Below, one piece after another: positions 1 through 8,064 of a stretch of 64,000 nucleotides of DNA. Below the pieces are notes generated by a model, which did no database searches, was not told where the DNA came from, and was given only the letters and a program-made list of their open reading frames with translations. Position numbers and translations under genes: made by a program. Every line of letters starts with the position of its first letter. The first letter of the stretch is position 1. The stretch comes from JAPPLB01 sp965204095 (GTDB lineage: Bacteria; Acidobacteriota; Terriglobia; Bryobacterales; UBA6623): assembly GCA_965204095.1 (NCBI GenBank), contig OZ241991.1:3100001-3164000 (forward strand). The letters are read 5' to 3'.

Positions 1-186
1 CCCAAGCCTTTCCCGCAAGCCGAGTCTCACGTTGGCACGATCGGATACTCGGCTCGTCCGAACGATGACGGGTCCTCCGACACAACGGCTCAGTATCATG
101 GAGCTTTCAGCCCACATCCGACAGGTCCGAACAGAGACTGGATCAAGGAGTGGGCGAACTTCATTCGTCCGAACGACGTTGAATAG
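1..186 (+). CDS. C-terminal end of an unidentified protein (partial)
   Basis: An open frame runs from the window edge to a TAG stop at 184-186 and encodes the last 61 residues of a protein. The tail is rich in Asn, Asp, Pro and Ser and ends in ...FIRPNDVE. I recognise no motif in it. It is followed by a strong terminator at 271-309, so it is the end of a transcription unit read rightward. The start and family lie outside the window. Confidence 0.55.
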   Translation, partial: PKPFPQAESHVGTIGYSARPNDDGSSDTTAQYHGAFSPHPTGPNRDWIKEWANFIRPNDVE

Positions 187-270
187 TATTGCTTCCGTGA
201 ACGGGGCGTAGTTGATCGCCCCGTCATGGTCCTGTTGTCGGCCTCACGACATCAGGAAGGGAAAAGACAC

Positions 271-309
271 GCCGGGCAGAATGCTTTCACGCCTTCTGCC
301 CGGCTTTTT
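271..309 (+). terminator. Rho-independent terminator
   Basis: A perfect 10-bp stem (gccgggcaga at 271-280 against tctgcccggc at 295-304) with a 14-nt loop is followed directly by five T. It closes the transcript of the partial gene at the left edge and separates it from the peptidase at 347. A second, weaker hairpin without a T tract lies at 201-224 (acggggcg/cgccccgt). Confidence 0.85.
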
Positions 310-346
310 GTTTCGAGCACCCGTCATTTAAACTGGTACGGGACCG

Positions 347-1846
347 GTGCATCACCCTTCTTATCGCGCTCTCGCGTTTGTACTGCTGACTGCACTGGTC
401 ACGCCCCTTGCCGGTAAGGAGCAGCACTCCGAAACCGTTTCGGAGCGCATTCTCAGCGCCATAACCCGCTCATCCTCGCTCGAGCCGAGCCTCCGCACCT
501 TGTGCGACGAGATCGGGCCGCGGCTACCGGGGACGCCAGGCATGAAGCGGGCCGTCGAATGGTCGGTCGATGCTTTTCGCAAGGCGGGAGCGGACTCGGT
601 ACGAACGGAACCATTCGAGATCCCCGCATCCTGGCAGGAGGGGGATACGCGGATCGAAGTTACCTACCCGGTTCGTTTCAGCGTTCGCGGAGCCGCGTCA
701 GCCTGGACTCCGCCCACAAGGCGTGGCGGTCTGCGCGCCGAGGTGCTCGATGGCGGGAGCGGCGCCGAGGGTTTTATCCGCCGGCTGGGCCGCAAGGCAA
801 AAGGCAAGATCCTGCTCGTGAGGTCCGACACCGTGCGCACCTTTCTCGACTTGGGGAACGAGCAGAGGGACACGACCATCGCCCTGCGGGAGGCCGCCGA
901 GGTCGGGGCCGCAGCCGTGCTCTTCATGTCGACCCGACCTCATGGCTTGTTGTACCGCCACGTGAACATCGTAGATGGCCGTCTGGATGTCATGCCGACC
1001 GCACTAATTGCCCGCGAGGAAGCCCAGCGCGTGATTCGACTCCTCGAAAGCAACGAAACCGTCCGGATGCACATTCGCCTCCCGAACAAGACCGGCGGCC
1101 CCTTCAAAGACCGCAACGTCGTCGCTGACGTTCTGGGGCGGGAGACGCCCGACGAGCTTGTGATCGTGGGCGCCCATCTTGACTCGTGGGATCTCGGCAC
1201 AGGCTGTTTGGACAATGGGGCTAATGTCGTTCTTCTCCTGGAAACCGCGCGGGCACTGGCATCCGCCCGCCCGCGCCCCAGCCGCACGGTTCGTTTCATC
1301 CTCTTCAGCGGCGAGGAGCTGGGCCTGCTGGGTTCCCGAGCTTACGCGCAAGCGCATCGAGACGAGCTCGATTCCGTCTCGGCGGTCGTCGTCCACGACA
1401 TGGGTACGGGCAACATCAAGGGCTATTCTCTTGGCGGCCGACGGGATATCCAGACCGGCCTCATGCAGGCGATGGAGCCGGTCGCCGGCCGCGGCGCGAA
1501 CGCTCACAGTTTCGACGCCTTTTTCGGCAGCGACCACTTCGATTTCCTGCTCCAGGGCGTACCTACACTTATCGCAATCCAGGACACGACCGACTTCGTC
1601 CCCGTCTATCACTCCAGCGCGGACACCTTCGACAAAGTCAGTCTCTACGGTCTGCGACGACAAACGGGAACGGCCGCCGTCACGATCTACAATCTGGCTG
1701 ACAGCCCAGAGCCTCTCGGGAAGCGTCTCACAAGACGGGAGATCGAAGAGTTGCTCGACGAAACCGATCTCGACAAGCAAATGAAGTTCCTCGGCCTGTG
1801 GGAGGAGTGGGCCCAGGGACTTCGCGGTCGGCGGAGACCGCAATAA
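347..1846 (+). CDS. Secreted M28-family metallopeptidase
   Basis: A 499-residue exported zinc aminopeptidase/carboxypeptidase-Q-like enzyme that probably removes residues from peptides in the periplasm. A GTG start is followed by a signal peptide (about residues 1-23). A PA-type insert covers about residues 130-230. The M28 core carries the expected metal ligands and base: HLDSWD (His277), CLDNGAN (Asp289), SGEELG (Glu323/Glu324), HDMGTG (Asp351) and YHSSADT near residue 425. Length is normal for the family. The gene stands alone, with a terminator upstream and a convergent gene downstream. No ribosome binding site is obvious, so the GTG start was chosen because the signal peptide begins there. 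Confidence 0.85.
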   Translation: MHHPSYRALAFVLLTALVTPLAGKEQHSETVSERILSAITRSSSLEPSLRTLCDEIGPRLPGTPGMKRAVEWSVDAFRKAGADSVRTEPFEIPASWQEGDTRIEVTYPVRFSVRGAASAWTPPTRRGGLRAEVLDGGSGAEGFIRRLGRKAKGKILLVRSDTVRTFLDLGNEQRDTTIALREAAEVGAAAVLFMSTRPHGLLYRHVNIVDGRLDVMPTALIAREEAQRVIRLLESNETVRMHIRLPNKTGGPFKDRNVVADVLGRETPDELVIVGAHLDSWDLGTGCLDNGANVVLLLETARALASARPRPSRTVRFILFSGEELGLLGSRAYAQAHRDELDSVSAVVVHDMGTGNIKGYSLGGRRDIQTGLMQAMEPVAGRGANAHSFDAFFGSDHFDFLLQGVPTLIAIQDTTDFVPVYHSSADTFDKVSLYGLRRQTGTAAVTIYNLADSPEPLGKRLTRREIEELLDETDLDKQMKFLGLWEEWAQGLRGRRRPQ

Positions 1847-1938
1847 AGCAGGGTCAAGCGGGAGAGCGCAGAGGACAGAGAGGGCAGGTCGGGGCGCCGA
1901 GATGTAGAAGTTTGCCTTGCCGTATGATCGCCAGTTCC

Positions 1939-3300
1939 CTACGGCTGGCCATTCACACGCTGGACGAGCGCGTCCACCGTGTTGGCAACGATCTCCTCCA
2001 CCCCGGCCCGGAACGGACGCGGCTGGCCATAGGGAATCATGGCGCCGCCGCCTTCGTAGCCACCCTCGTGCAGCACGCGCTCGGATGGGATGTAGGCAAA
2101 CACGTCATTCGAGTAACCCGCCACCCAGGTCGTATCCCAGCCATAGGCTTTTTTGAACCGCAGAGAGAAATCGACGACAACCTCGCCGGCCATCACGATA
2201 AAGGTGATGTCATCACCGAACTGCCACACCTGAAGCGGGTAGGGATATTCGGTCGCAAGCCTGCCGTCGCGCTCGAGTTTCTCGAGCAGGAACTTCGCAT
2301 GGCGCTTGCGTGATTCGGACGAGTCCGTCTTGATGCGCCATTCCAACTCCTCTCTTGTCGGCGGGGCCTGGAACGGCAAGTCTACGTGTTCCAGCGCCAC
2401 GTTGAGTTTGCTATCGACCGGTTGCATCGTTCCCCTTACAACCAGATCGACTGCGTGGGCCAATACCTCGCCGTACGTTTTCGCAAGCTCGACGGAACGG
2501 CGCGGCAGAGGATTCTGGTCAGCGCCGCAGCCGGCGACAAACATCCCAACCGCCCCGGGATAACGCTTCTCCACGCCCTCCTGCGCCCATCCCGGCCAGT
2601 CTCCATTGACCTCATAGCCGCTCAGAACGGTCGCGTGACAGGCATATCCGAAGACAATCACCTTGATCTTCCCGCTGGCGTCCTTAACGACAAGGACAGG
2701 AACATCGTGATCAACCGGCGCCGGGTAGTGGCGCTTGCCGCGGCGCGCGCGGCGGCGATTCACGGCGAAGCCGGCGAGACCCTGCTCGAAAGACAGCGTG
2801 GCCGGCTCCATAGCGGCAATCGCATTGTCGATCGCCTCGACAACCTGATCCTCAAGCTTCTGCGTGTAGCGATCGATCGCCGGCACGTGTTCGGGGCCGA
2901 GCTTGTAGGCGGGCCGCAACATGCCCCCTACCACCGGCGCGCTATGCGTATGCGAGGCATTGAAGGCTAGTCCGGCGCGCGAGATCCCATGCTTGGACTG
3001 AACGCGATCCGCCACCCGTTTCGACAGGCCTGACGTAAAGCCGAGCAGGTCGCTTGTAACGAGCACTGAAACTCGTCCCGTCTCATCCTGCAAGGCCAGC
3101 GCCTTGACCCAGATCCGATGCGACACCTTTGACACGGGGCGGTCGCGGCCGCCGTAGCCGGCCAACCAGATTTCTTCCGTGGGAGTGATGTCGACCTTGG
3201 ACACAGCGGCCTTCCAGTCCGTGGCGGCCGCAGGAACCAGCGCAAGGGAAAAAAAGCTGAACAGCAGAGAGAGGGAAATCGAACTCGCGAACTTGGTCAT
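1939..3300 (-). CDS. Neutral/alkaline non-lysosomal ceramidase-like protein
   Basis: A protein of about 453 residues with an N-terminal signal peptide (MTKFASSISLSLLFSFFSLA). It matches the neutral ceramidase N-terminal domain family: an early VDITP...LAGY segment, NASHTHSAP (a metal-binding histidine pair), FGYACHATVLSG and a GCGADQNPLP motif near the middle. Family members are often annotated as ceramidases, but in bacteria lacking known sphingolipid metabolism the true substrate is uncertain. The C-terminal Ig-like ceramidase domain appears to be absent. An alternative GTG start lies three codons upstream at 3309. The gene converges on the M28 peptidase. Confidence 0.8.
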   Translation of the reverse strand: MTKFASSISLSLLFSFFSLALVPAAATDWKAAVSKVDITPTEEIWLAGYGGRDRPVSKVSHRIWVKALALQDETGRVSVLVTSDLLGFTSGLSKRVADRVQSKHGISRAGLAFNASHTHSAPVVGGMLRPAYKLGPEHVPAIDRYTQKLEDQVVEAIDNAIAAMEPATLSFEQGLAGFAVNRRRARRGKRHYPAPVDHDVPVLVVKDASGKIKVIVFGYACHATVLSGYEVNGDWPGWAQEGVEKRYPGAVGMFVAGCGADQNPLPRRSVELAKTYGEVLAHAVDLVVRGTMQPVDSKLNVALEHVDLPFQAPPTREELEWRIKTDSSESRKRHAKFLLEKLERDGRLATEYPYPLQVWQFGDDITFIVMAGEVVVDFSLRFKKAYGWDTTWVAGYSNDVFAYIPSERVLHEGGYEGGGAMIPYGQPRPFRAGVEEIVANTVDALVQRVNGQP

Positions 3301-3363
3301 TGTCAGCACCCGGAAAAGAAGAAGCCCGCGACCACCAAGGCCGCGAGCTTCCAGGTTAAAGGT

Positions 3364-3540
3364 TTACGGCACGAAATGTAAGATCGTGAGCCGGAACTCG
3401 AACTGCATCTCACGAACATTCCCTCGTTGCGCGTCGTCGACGAAGGAGGTTCCGAAGCGGAGAGCACGATGAACTTCCAGGACCAGCCAAGCCGGTCTGC
3501 TCTCCCGTCGAAATGACCATGATTCGCAAGACCCATGAAC
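3364..3540 (-). pseudogene. Possible C-terminal remnant of a TonB-type receptor
   Basis: On the minus strand a short frame ending at a TAA at 3364 reads RFGTSFVDDAQ...REMQFEFRLT. This resembles the last strand of acidobacterial Cna-B/TonB outer membrane receptors (FG...R-x-MQF-x-L-x-L). Upstream, in another frame, is a weak NHGHFDG stretch. No complete gene exists here. It would be a fragment left by deletion, next to the broken creatininase on the other strand. Similarity is judged by eye and is weak. Confidence 0.3.
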
Positions 3541-3904
3541 TCATGGAGATCGAGGGCCAGCGGCAATGTGGCGCCCGTAACCGCGATTGCAAACAAGCTC
3601 GCGCACGAGAACATCATCACGCTGAGCTTTCCCTATTGGAGTCTTGTTCAGCAAGAGATGCGCGATTGGTCGACGGCCGACATGCGAGGACCCGGACACG
3701 CCGGTGAGTGGGAAACGGCATTTCAGATGTACCTGCGTCCGCATCTTGTCTTGACGGACCGCCGCGACGCCGGAGAAAGGCGAGCGCATCTTCAAGCTGG
3801 CGGTAGAACGGCTAACGACGATGGTTCGCGAGTTTCACGCAACACCGGTTCTCCAATACGAGGAATTCGGCAGCGACGCGAAGGTGCTCCCGACGCTGTT
3901 TTAA
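3513..3904 (+). pseudogene. Creatininase-family amidohydrolase, decayed fragment
   Basis: The C-terminal half of a creatininase-family protein spread over at least two frames. One frame (about 3565-3765) gives GNVAPVTAIANKL, FPYWSLV and GPGHAGEWETAFQMYLRP, matching the NGHGGN, YW and GHAGE-x-ET signatures of the family. From about 3765 the reading moves to the +1 frame, giving TPEKGERIFKLAVERL and a natural-looking end ...KVLPTLF at TAA 3902-3904. The NGHGGN motif itself appears to have lost two bases (ggccagcggcaat near 3556). The first half of the gene is missing. It lies convergent to and only 11 bases from the next gene. Confidence 0.7.
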
Positions 3905-3915
3905 CGGCCTCAGCA

Positions 3916-5997
3916 CTACCATTTGAGGACCTGCCAAAGGCCGGCGAAATCGTCTGTCCAGAGGAACGGCGGGCGGTCTTCGTCCGTCCAGGGGACGACG
4001 GCCTCCTTCACCTCGGACGCATCCAGAAAGGGGCGGTTCGAAGTAAGAATCACCCATGTCGAATCACTGACGCCGCGGCTGGGCTGCGCAGGGGACTGTA
4101 TGCGTACGGGCTCGCAATCGCAGACCTCCGTGAGCGCACGCGTCACGGGCGACAAGTCGAGGGAGCGATTCGAGATATGGAAGGTCAGGATACCGTTGGG
4201 GGCGAGGTGGCCCCAATAGAGTTGGGCTGCCTCACGTGTAACCAGGTGGATCGGAATCGCATCGCTGCTGAAGGCATCGATGGCCATCACGTCAAAACCG
4301 TGTGAACCGTGTTGCGTCAGCTCTCTCTCGAGCTGCACACGAGCGTCTCCGAGCACAACTTTCACCCGTGCCTCGCTGCCGGAATTGTAACTGTATCTCT
4401 CCTCGGCTAAGCGTGCCACATCGGGGTTGATCTCATAGAAACGCAGCTTGTCGCCGGGCTTGCCGTAGGCTGAAACCGTCCCTACACCGAGGCCCACAAT
4501 GCCCACGTTCAGGCTTGAGGCTCCCTTGGAGGGATAGCGGCGCGGGTGGTGTTGAAGCGCCAAGCCGACGCCGCTTCGGGGCCCGTAGTAAGTGGTTGGC
4601 CATCGCTTCTTATCCGGATCCTGGTATTGCTCGCCATGCACGACGCGGCCGTGAGTCAACACAAGCTTTTCGCCGACTTCATCATGATCACGGCTGATTG
4701 TCAGAACTCCGTAGAAGTTGCGGGATGCCTCGACAACGCCTCTTCCACCGAGCCGCACGTGAGCATAAAGGACCATCGCGAGCGCCCCTAACATCAAGCC
4801 GAGGCGGATGAAGAGTGTGGTACGACTTGCAAATGCGCGCACGGATACGCCCGCGCGCAACCAGGCCAATTGGGTCAGGAAGAGACAGGCAATCAGGCCG
4901 ACATGGTACTCCCAATATCCGTTGAAGATCACCGGGGCCACTCCCGCAACGAAGAGCCCGCCGAGTGCTCCCCCCGAAGCAACCACGAGGTAAAACAGGG
5001 TCAGGTGAGACGGATCGGGCCGCGAGCGGTAGAGTTCGCCGTGGCACATCATGCAGCAGGCAAACATGGCCGCGGAGTAGGCCAGAATCTGGACCCAAAG
5101 TGGTACGAATACACCTCCAAACAGGACTGCCGCGGCCACGATCGACGAAACTCCCATCAGCAGTCCGAAGTGGAAACGGCTGTACCATCGCTCATGCTGG
5201 AATGTAATGATGAACGTGGCCAGATAAAGCGCCAGCGGCACCACCCAAAGAAAAGGCGACACCGCAACTTCCTGAGACATCTGGTTCGTCGTTGCCAGCA
5301 GCATGATCGAGCCAGCCGCGGCGAGACCCAGCCACATGAGAACGTCGAGTGTCGCCGGTGTCGACCTTCGGACTCCGAAGTTGCCCGTAGCCGCAGTTCT
5401 CCCGCCACTCGAGGTCACTGCCATCGCTCGCCAGGCACTCCAAACGCACAGAAGCACAAAAAGCCCGTAGGCCATCGACCACGACCCAACCTGACTCCCG
5501 AGCGTAAGTTTCGGTTCAACGACAAGCGGATAGGTCAACAGAGCCAACAACGAACCTGTGTTCGAAAGCGCATACAACCGATAGGACGAGTGATTCGAAT
5601 CGGTCAGGCTGAGCCAATGCTGCACCAGGGGCGCCGTTGACGAAAGAAGAAAGTACGGTACGCCTACATTCGCCAAGAGCAGCCAAAAAATGAACGCGGT
5701 CGGCTGAACAACATCCGCACGCTTCCAGACCGACGCCTCGGGCGTGATCGGCAGGAACAGCAGCGAAATCAGCAGGATGGCGATGTGGATGCCGCTGCCG
5801 GTAGACCTCGAGAGGCGTGTGCTGATGAGGTGAGCATAAGCGTAACCGCCGAGCAGGATGACCTGGAAGAACAACATGCAGGCCGTCCAGACCGCCGGAC
5901 CGCCGCCGAACCATGGCAAAATGACCTTGGCGATGAGCGGCTGAACCTGAAAGAGCAGGAAAGCGCTGAGAAAGATCGTGACCGAAAGGCGAAGCAT
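3916..5997 (-). CDS. Fused membrane / spermidine synthase-like protein
   Basis: 693 residues. The N-terminal 400 or so form about ten hydrophobic segments of the fused-MFS type (VQPLIAKVILPWFGGGPAVW at the start is characteristic). The C-terminal part is a Rossmann methyltransferase-like spermidine synthase fold with GIVGLGVGTVSAYG (nucleotide loop), FYEINP, VVLGDAR and DVMAIDAFSSDAIPIHL. The DAFSSDAIPxHL motif is typical of spermidine synthase-like domains. Whether it makes polyamine is unknown. The protein is membrane-bound with the catalytic domain presumably cytoplasmic. It is read leftward, downstream of guaB by 145 bp, possibly in the same transcript. Confidence 0.8.
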   Translation of the reverse strand: MLRLSVTIFLSAFLLFQVQPLIAKVILPWFGGGPAVWTACMLFFQVILLGGYAYAHLISTRLSRSTGSGIHIAILLISLLFLPITPEASVWKRADVVQPTAFIFWLLLANVGVPYFLLSSTAPLVQHWLSLTDSNHSSYRLYALSNTGSLLALLTYPLVVEPKLTLGSQVGSWSMAYGLFVLLCVWSAWRAMAVTSSGGRTAATGNFGVRRSTPATLDVLMWLGLAAAGSIMLLATTNQMSQEVAVSPFLWVVPLALYLATFIITFQHERWYSRFHFGLLMGVSSIVAAAVLFGGVFVPLWVQILAYSAAMFACCMMCHGELYRSRPDPSHLTLFYLVVASGGALGGLFVAGVAPVIFNGYWEYHVGLIACLFLTQLAWLRAGVSVRAFASRTTLFIRLGLMLGALAMVLYAHVRLGGRGVVEASRNFYGVLTISRDHDEVGEKLVLTHGRVVHGEQYQDPDKKRWPTTYYGPRSGVGLALQHHPRRYPSKGASSLNVGIVGLGVGTVSAYGKPGDKLRFYEINPDVARLAEERYSYNSGSEARVKVVLGDARVQLERELTQHGSHGFDVMAIDAFSSDAIPIHLVTREAAQLYWGHLAPNGILTFHISNRSLDLSPVTRALTEVCDCEPVRIQSPAQPSRGVSDSTWVILTSNRPFLDASEVKEAVVPWTDEDRPPFLWTDDFAGLWQVLKW

Positions 5998-6142
5998 CAG
6001 CAGAAGCCTTCGAACTCCAAGCGCCGCAGGACCGAGGTTGATGTGCGGCTATTCCCCATGTGTGACGGCTGGCCAGCGGGTGTTGGGCCGCGCTTGCCGC
6101 AGACTATCAGAGTATGTTGCGGAGAAATCGGGCCGTTCTACC

Positions 6143-7603
6143 TCAGCGCTCGACTTGGTAGTTTGGCGCTTCCTTCGTAATCAGCACATCGTGCACGTGT
6201 GCTTCCTTCAACCCGGCCGACGAGATCCTGACGAAGCGGGAGTTCTCTTGCAACTCGCCGATGGTCGGCGCCCCGCAATATCCCATACCGGCTCTCAGTC
6301 CTCCTACAAGTTGATGGACCATTTCGCCTAACGGCCCTTTGTAGGGAACACGCCCTTCCACACCCTCGGGGACAAGTTTCCCGCTAGATGATTCCTGCGA
6401 ATAACGATCGCTACTGCCGCCGGTCATGGCGCCCATCGACCCCATCCCACGGTACGACTTGTAAGTGCGGCCCTGATAAAGAACCGTCTCACCGGGGCTT
6501 TCCTCCGTGCCCGCAAGCAGGCTGCCGATCATCACGGTGTCGGCGCCAGCGGCGATGGCCTTGGTGATGTCACCAGAGTACTTGATGCCGCCGTCCGCAA
6601 TCAGCGGAACACCGCCCTCGCAGGCAGCTTTGGCGCATTCGCTGATTGCCGTAATCTGCGGCACGCCGGTGCCTGAAATAATTCGGGTCGTGCAAATCGA
6701 TCCCGGTCCGATACCGACCTTGACCGCATCCACCCCGCGCTGCACGAGATCCCTTACACCCTCATGGGTCGCGACATTCCCGGCGATGAGCTGCACTTCG
6801 GCAACCTTCTCGCGAACCTCCGTTACAGCGTCCAACACCCGCTGGGTGTGTCCGTGCGCCGTGTCGATCACCAGAATGTCAACTTTTTTTTCCACGAGGG
6901 CCTGGGCGCGTTCGACGAAGTCGCCCGTTGCACCGATCGCGGCTCCAACCATCAGGCGTCCCTTGTCATCCTTGGCCGAATTCGGGTACTGTCTGCGTTT
7001 CTGAATGTCCTTGACGGTGATCAGTCCCTTGAGCATGTAGTCGTCATCAACCACAAGAAGCTTTTCGATGCGGTGCTCGTGAAGTATCCGCTCAGCCTCT
7101 TCCAGGGTGGTGCCGACGGGCACTGTGATCAGGTTGTCCTTCGTCATCACGTCGGCGACCGGAAGATCCAAACGGGTTTCAAACCGCAAGTCCCGATTGG
7201 TGAGTATCCCGACGAGTCTCCCTAGTTGTGTAACGGGTACACCTGAAATGCGATATCGACCCATCAACTCTTGAGCCTGGTAGATCTTGTCCTCGGGAGC
7301 AATCGTGATCGGGTCCACGATCATGCCGCTCTCACTGCGCTTGACGCGGTCCACTTCTTCAGCCTGCCTCGCGATCGGCATGTTGCGGTGGATGAATCCC
7401 AAGCCGCCCTGTCGGGCCAGGGCAATCGCCAGACGAGACTCCGTCACCGTATCCATGGCCGCACTGACCACGGGGATATTCAAGCGAACTGTTTTCGTAA
7501 GTGGGGTGCTGGTATCGACTTCCGTCGGCAGAACGGAACTAAAGGAAGGAACGAGAAGAACGTCGTCGAAGGTAAGCGCTTCGGCAAGCGGCAAACTGAC
7601 CAT
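6143..7603 (-). CDS. guaB: Inosine-5'-monophosphate dehydrogenase
   Basis: IMP dehydrogenase converts IMP to XMP with NAD, the committed step of guanine nucleotide synthesis. The 486-residue protein begins MVSLPLAEALTFDDVLLVP. It has two CBS domains inserted at about residues 95-210, the catalytic loop GIGPGSICTTRI with the active-site Cys near residue 300, the DGGIKYSGD phosphate site, and MGSMGAM plus the GGSSDRY flap. The frame is open for 45 more codons upstream, but those codons run through a leader hairpin and lack homology, so I start at ATG 7603. A structured leader (7632-7705) precedes it and may regulate it. Confidence 0.95.
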   Translation of the reverse strand: MVSLPLAEALTFDDVLLVPSFSSVLPTEVDTSTPLTKTVRLNIPVVSAAMDTVTESRLAIALARQGGLGFIHRNMPIARQAEEVDRVKRSESGMIVDPITIAPEDKIYQAQELMGRYRISGVPVTQLGRLVGILTNRDLRFETRLDLPVADVMTKDNLITVPVGTTLEEAERILHEHRIEKLLVVDDDYMLKGLITVKDIQKRRQYPNSAKDDKGRLMVGAAIGATGDFVERAQALVEKKVDILVIDTAHGHTQRVLDAVTEVREKVAEVQLIAGNVATHEGVRDLVQRGVDAVKVGIGPGSICTTRIISGTGVPQITAISECAKAACEGGVPLIADGGIKYSGDITKAIAAGADTVMIGSLLAGTEESPGETVLYQGRTYKSYRGMGSMGAMTGGSSDRYSQESSSGKLVPEGVEGRVPYKGPLGEMVHQLVGGLRAGMGYCGAPTIGELQENSRFVRISSAGLKEAHVHDVLITKEAPNYQVER

Positions 7604-7631
7604 ACGAAATGATAGGAGACTTTCCCGACGC

Positions 7632-7705
7632 GGTGCAAGCACAAACCCCAGCGAGAATGTCCGATCGTCCCTTCCTCGGGCATCTCGCCTCCCGGGGTTT
7701 GCACC
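7632..7705 (-). promoter_or_regulatory. Long imperfect hairpin in the guaB leader
   Basis: About 28 nt upstream of the guaB start codon, pairing segments stack into one long stem: ggtgc/gcacc (7632-7636 with 7701-7705), aaacccc/ggggttt (7643-7649 with 7694-7700), gcgaga/tctcgc (7651-7656 with 7683-7688) and ccga/tcgg (7661-7664 with 7676-7679), separated by small bulges. This is seen directly. That it is a regulatory RNA element of guaB is inference, and it does not match the known purine riboswitch core. Confidence 0.4.
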
Positions 7706-7762
7706 AAGGCTGCCCCCGCGCGAGTGCGGATCAATCACAGCTTAAAAGCCACGTCTTGCCTT

Positions 7763-7945
7763 TAGCCTGCATTTCTCACCACGTGGCGAGGCGAAGTGCG
7801 TGAGAGGGCCGTCAGGACGAGGCGCGAGCCGCTTGGCGCGCACAGGCGTACTTGAACAGTACGTCGAGCACGGCAAGCAAGCGCAACGAAGTCCTGGCGG
7901 TCGTATCGCGTGCTCCGGCCGTTATGTGGTGAGAAATGCAGGTTA
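7763..7945 (+). repeat. Palindromic intergenic element, copy A
   Basis: 183 bp. It starts TAGCCTGCATTTCTCACCAC and ends in the inverted form GTGGTGAGAAATGCAGGTTA (one mismatch from the family end). The interior holds further partial dyads (ccgtcaggac against gtcctggcgg; a gtac-ttgaacagtac stem), so the whole unit could fold into a long hairpin. It lies between guaB and the ABC exporter, both read leftward. Short ORFs within it are not genes. Confidence 0.9.
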
Positions 7946-8064
7946 GTCCTACCTCTTCCGTACCGTCTCACCGGCCCTGTTTCGACCTATCCGTAGCGAG
8001 GATTATGGGTTTTCACATCAGTTCCCGGGCTCGGCGTCGAAGACCACTTGCTCGACCGGGTTCC

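Noticed and set aside
7762..7971. Short ORFs inside the palindromic repeats (seen in most copies on both strands)
   Set aside because: They recur only because the DNA repeats. They have no start signals and run out of the element into neighbours, so the repeat itself is the feature.
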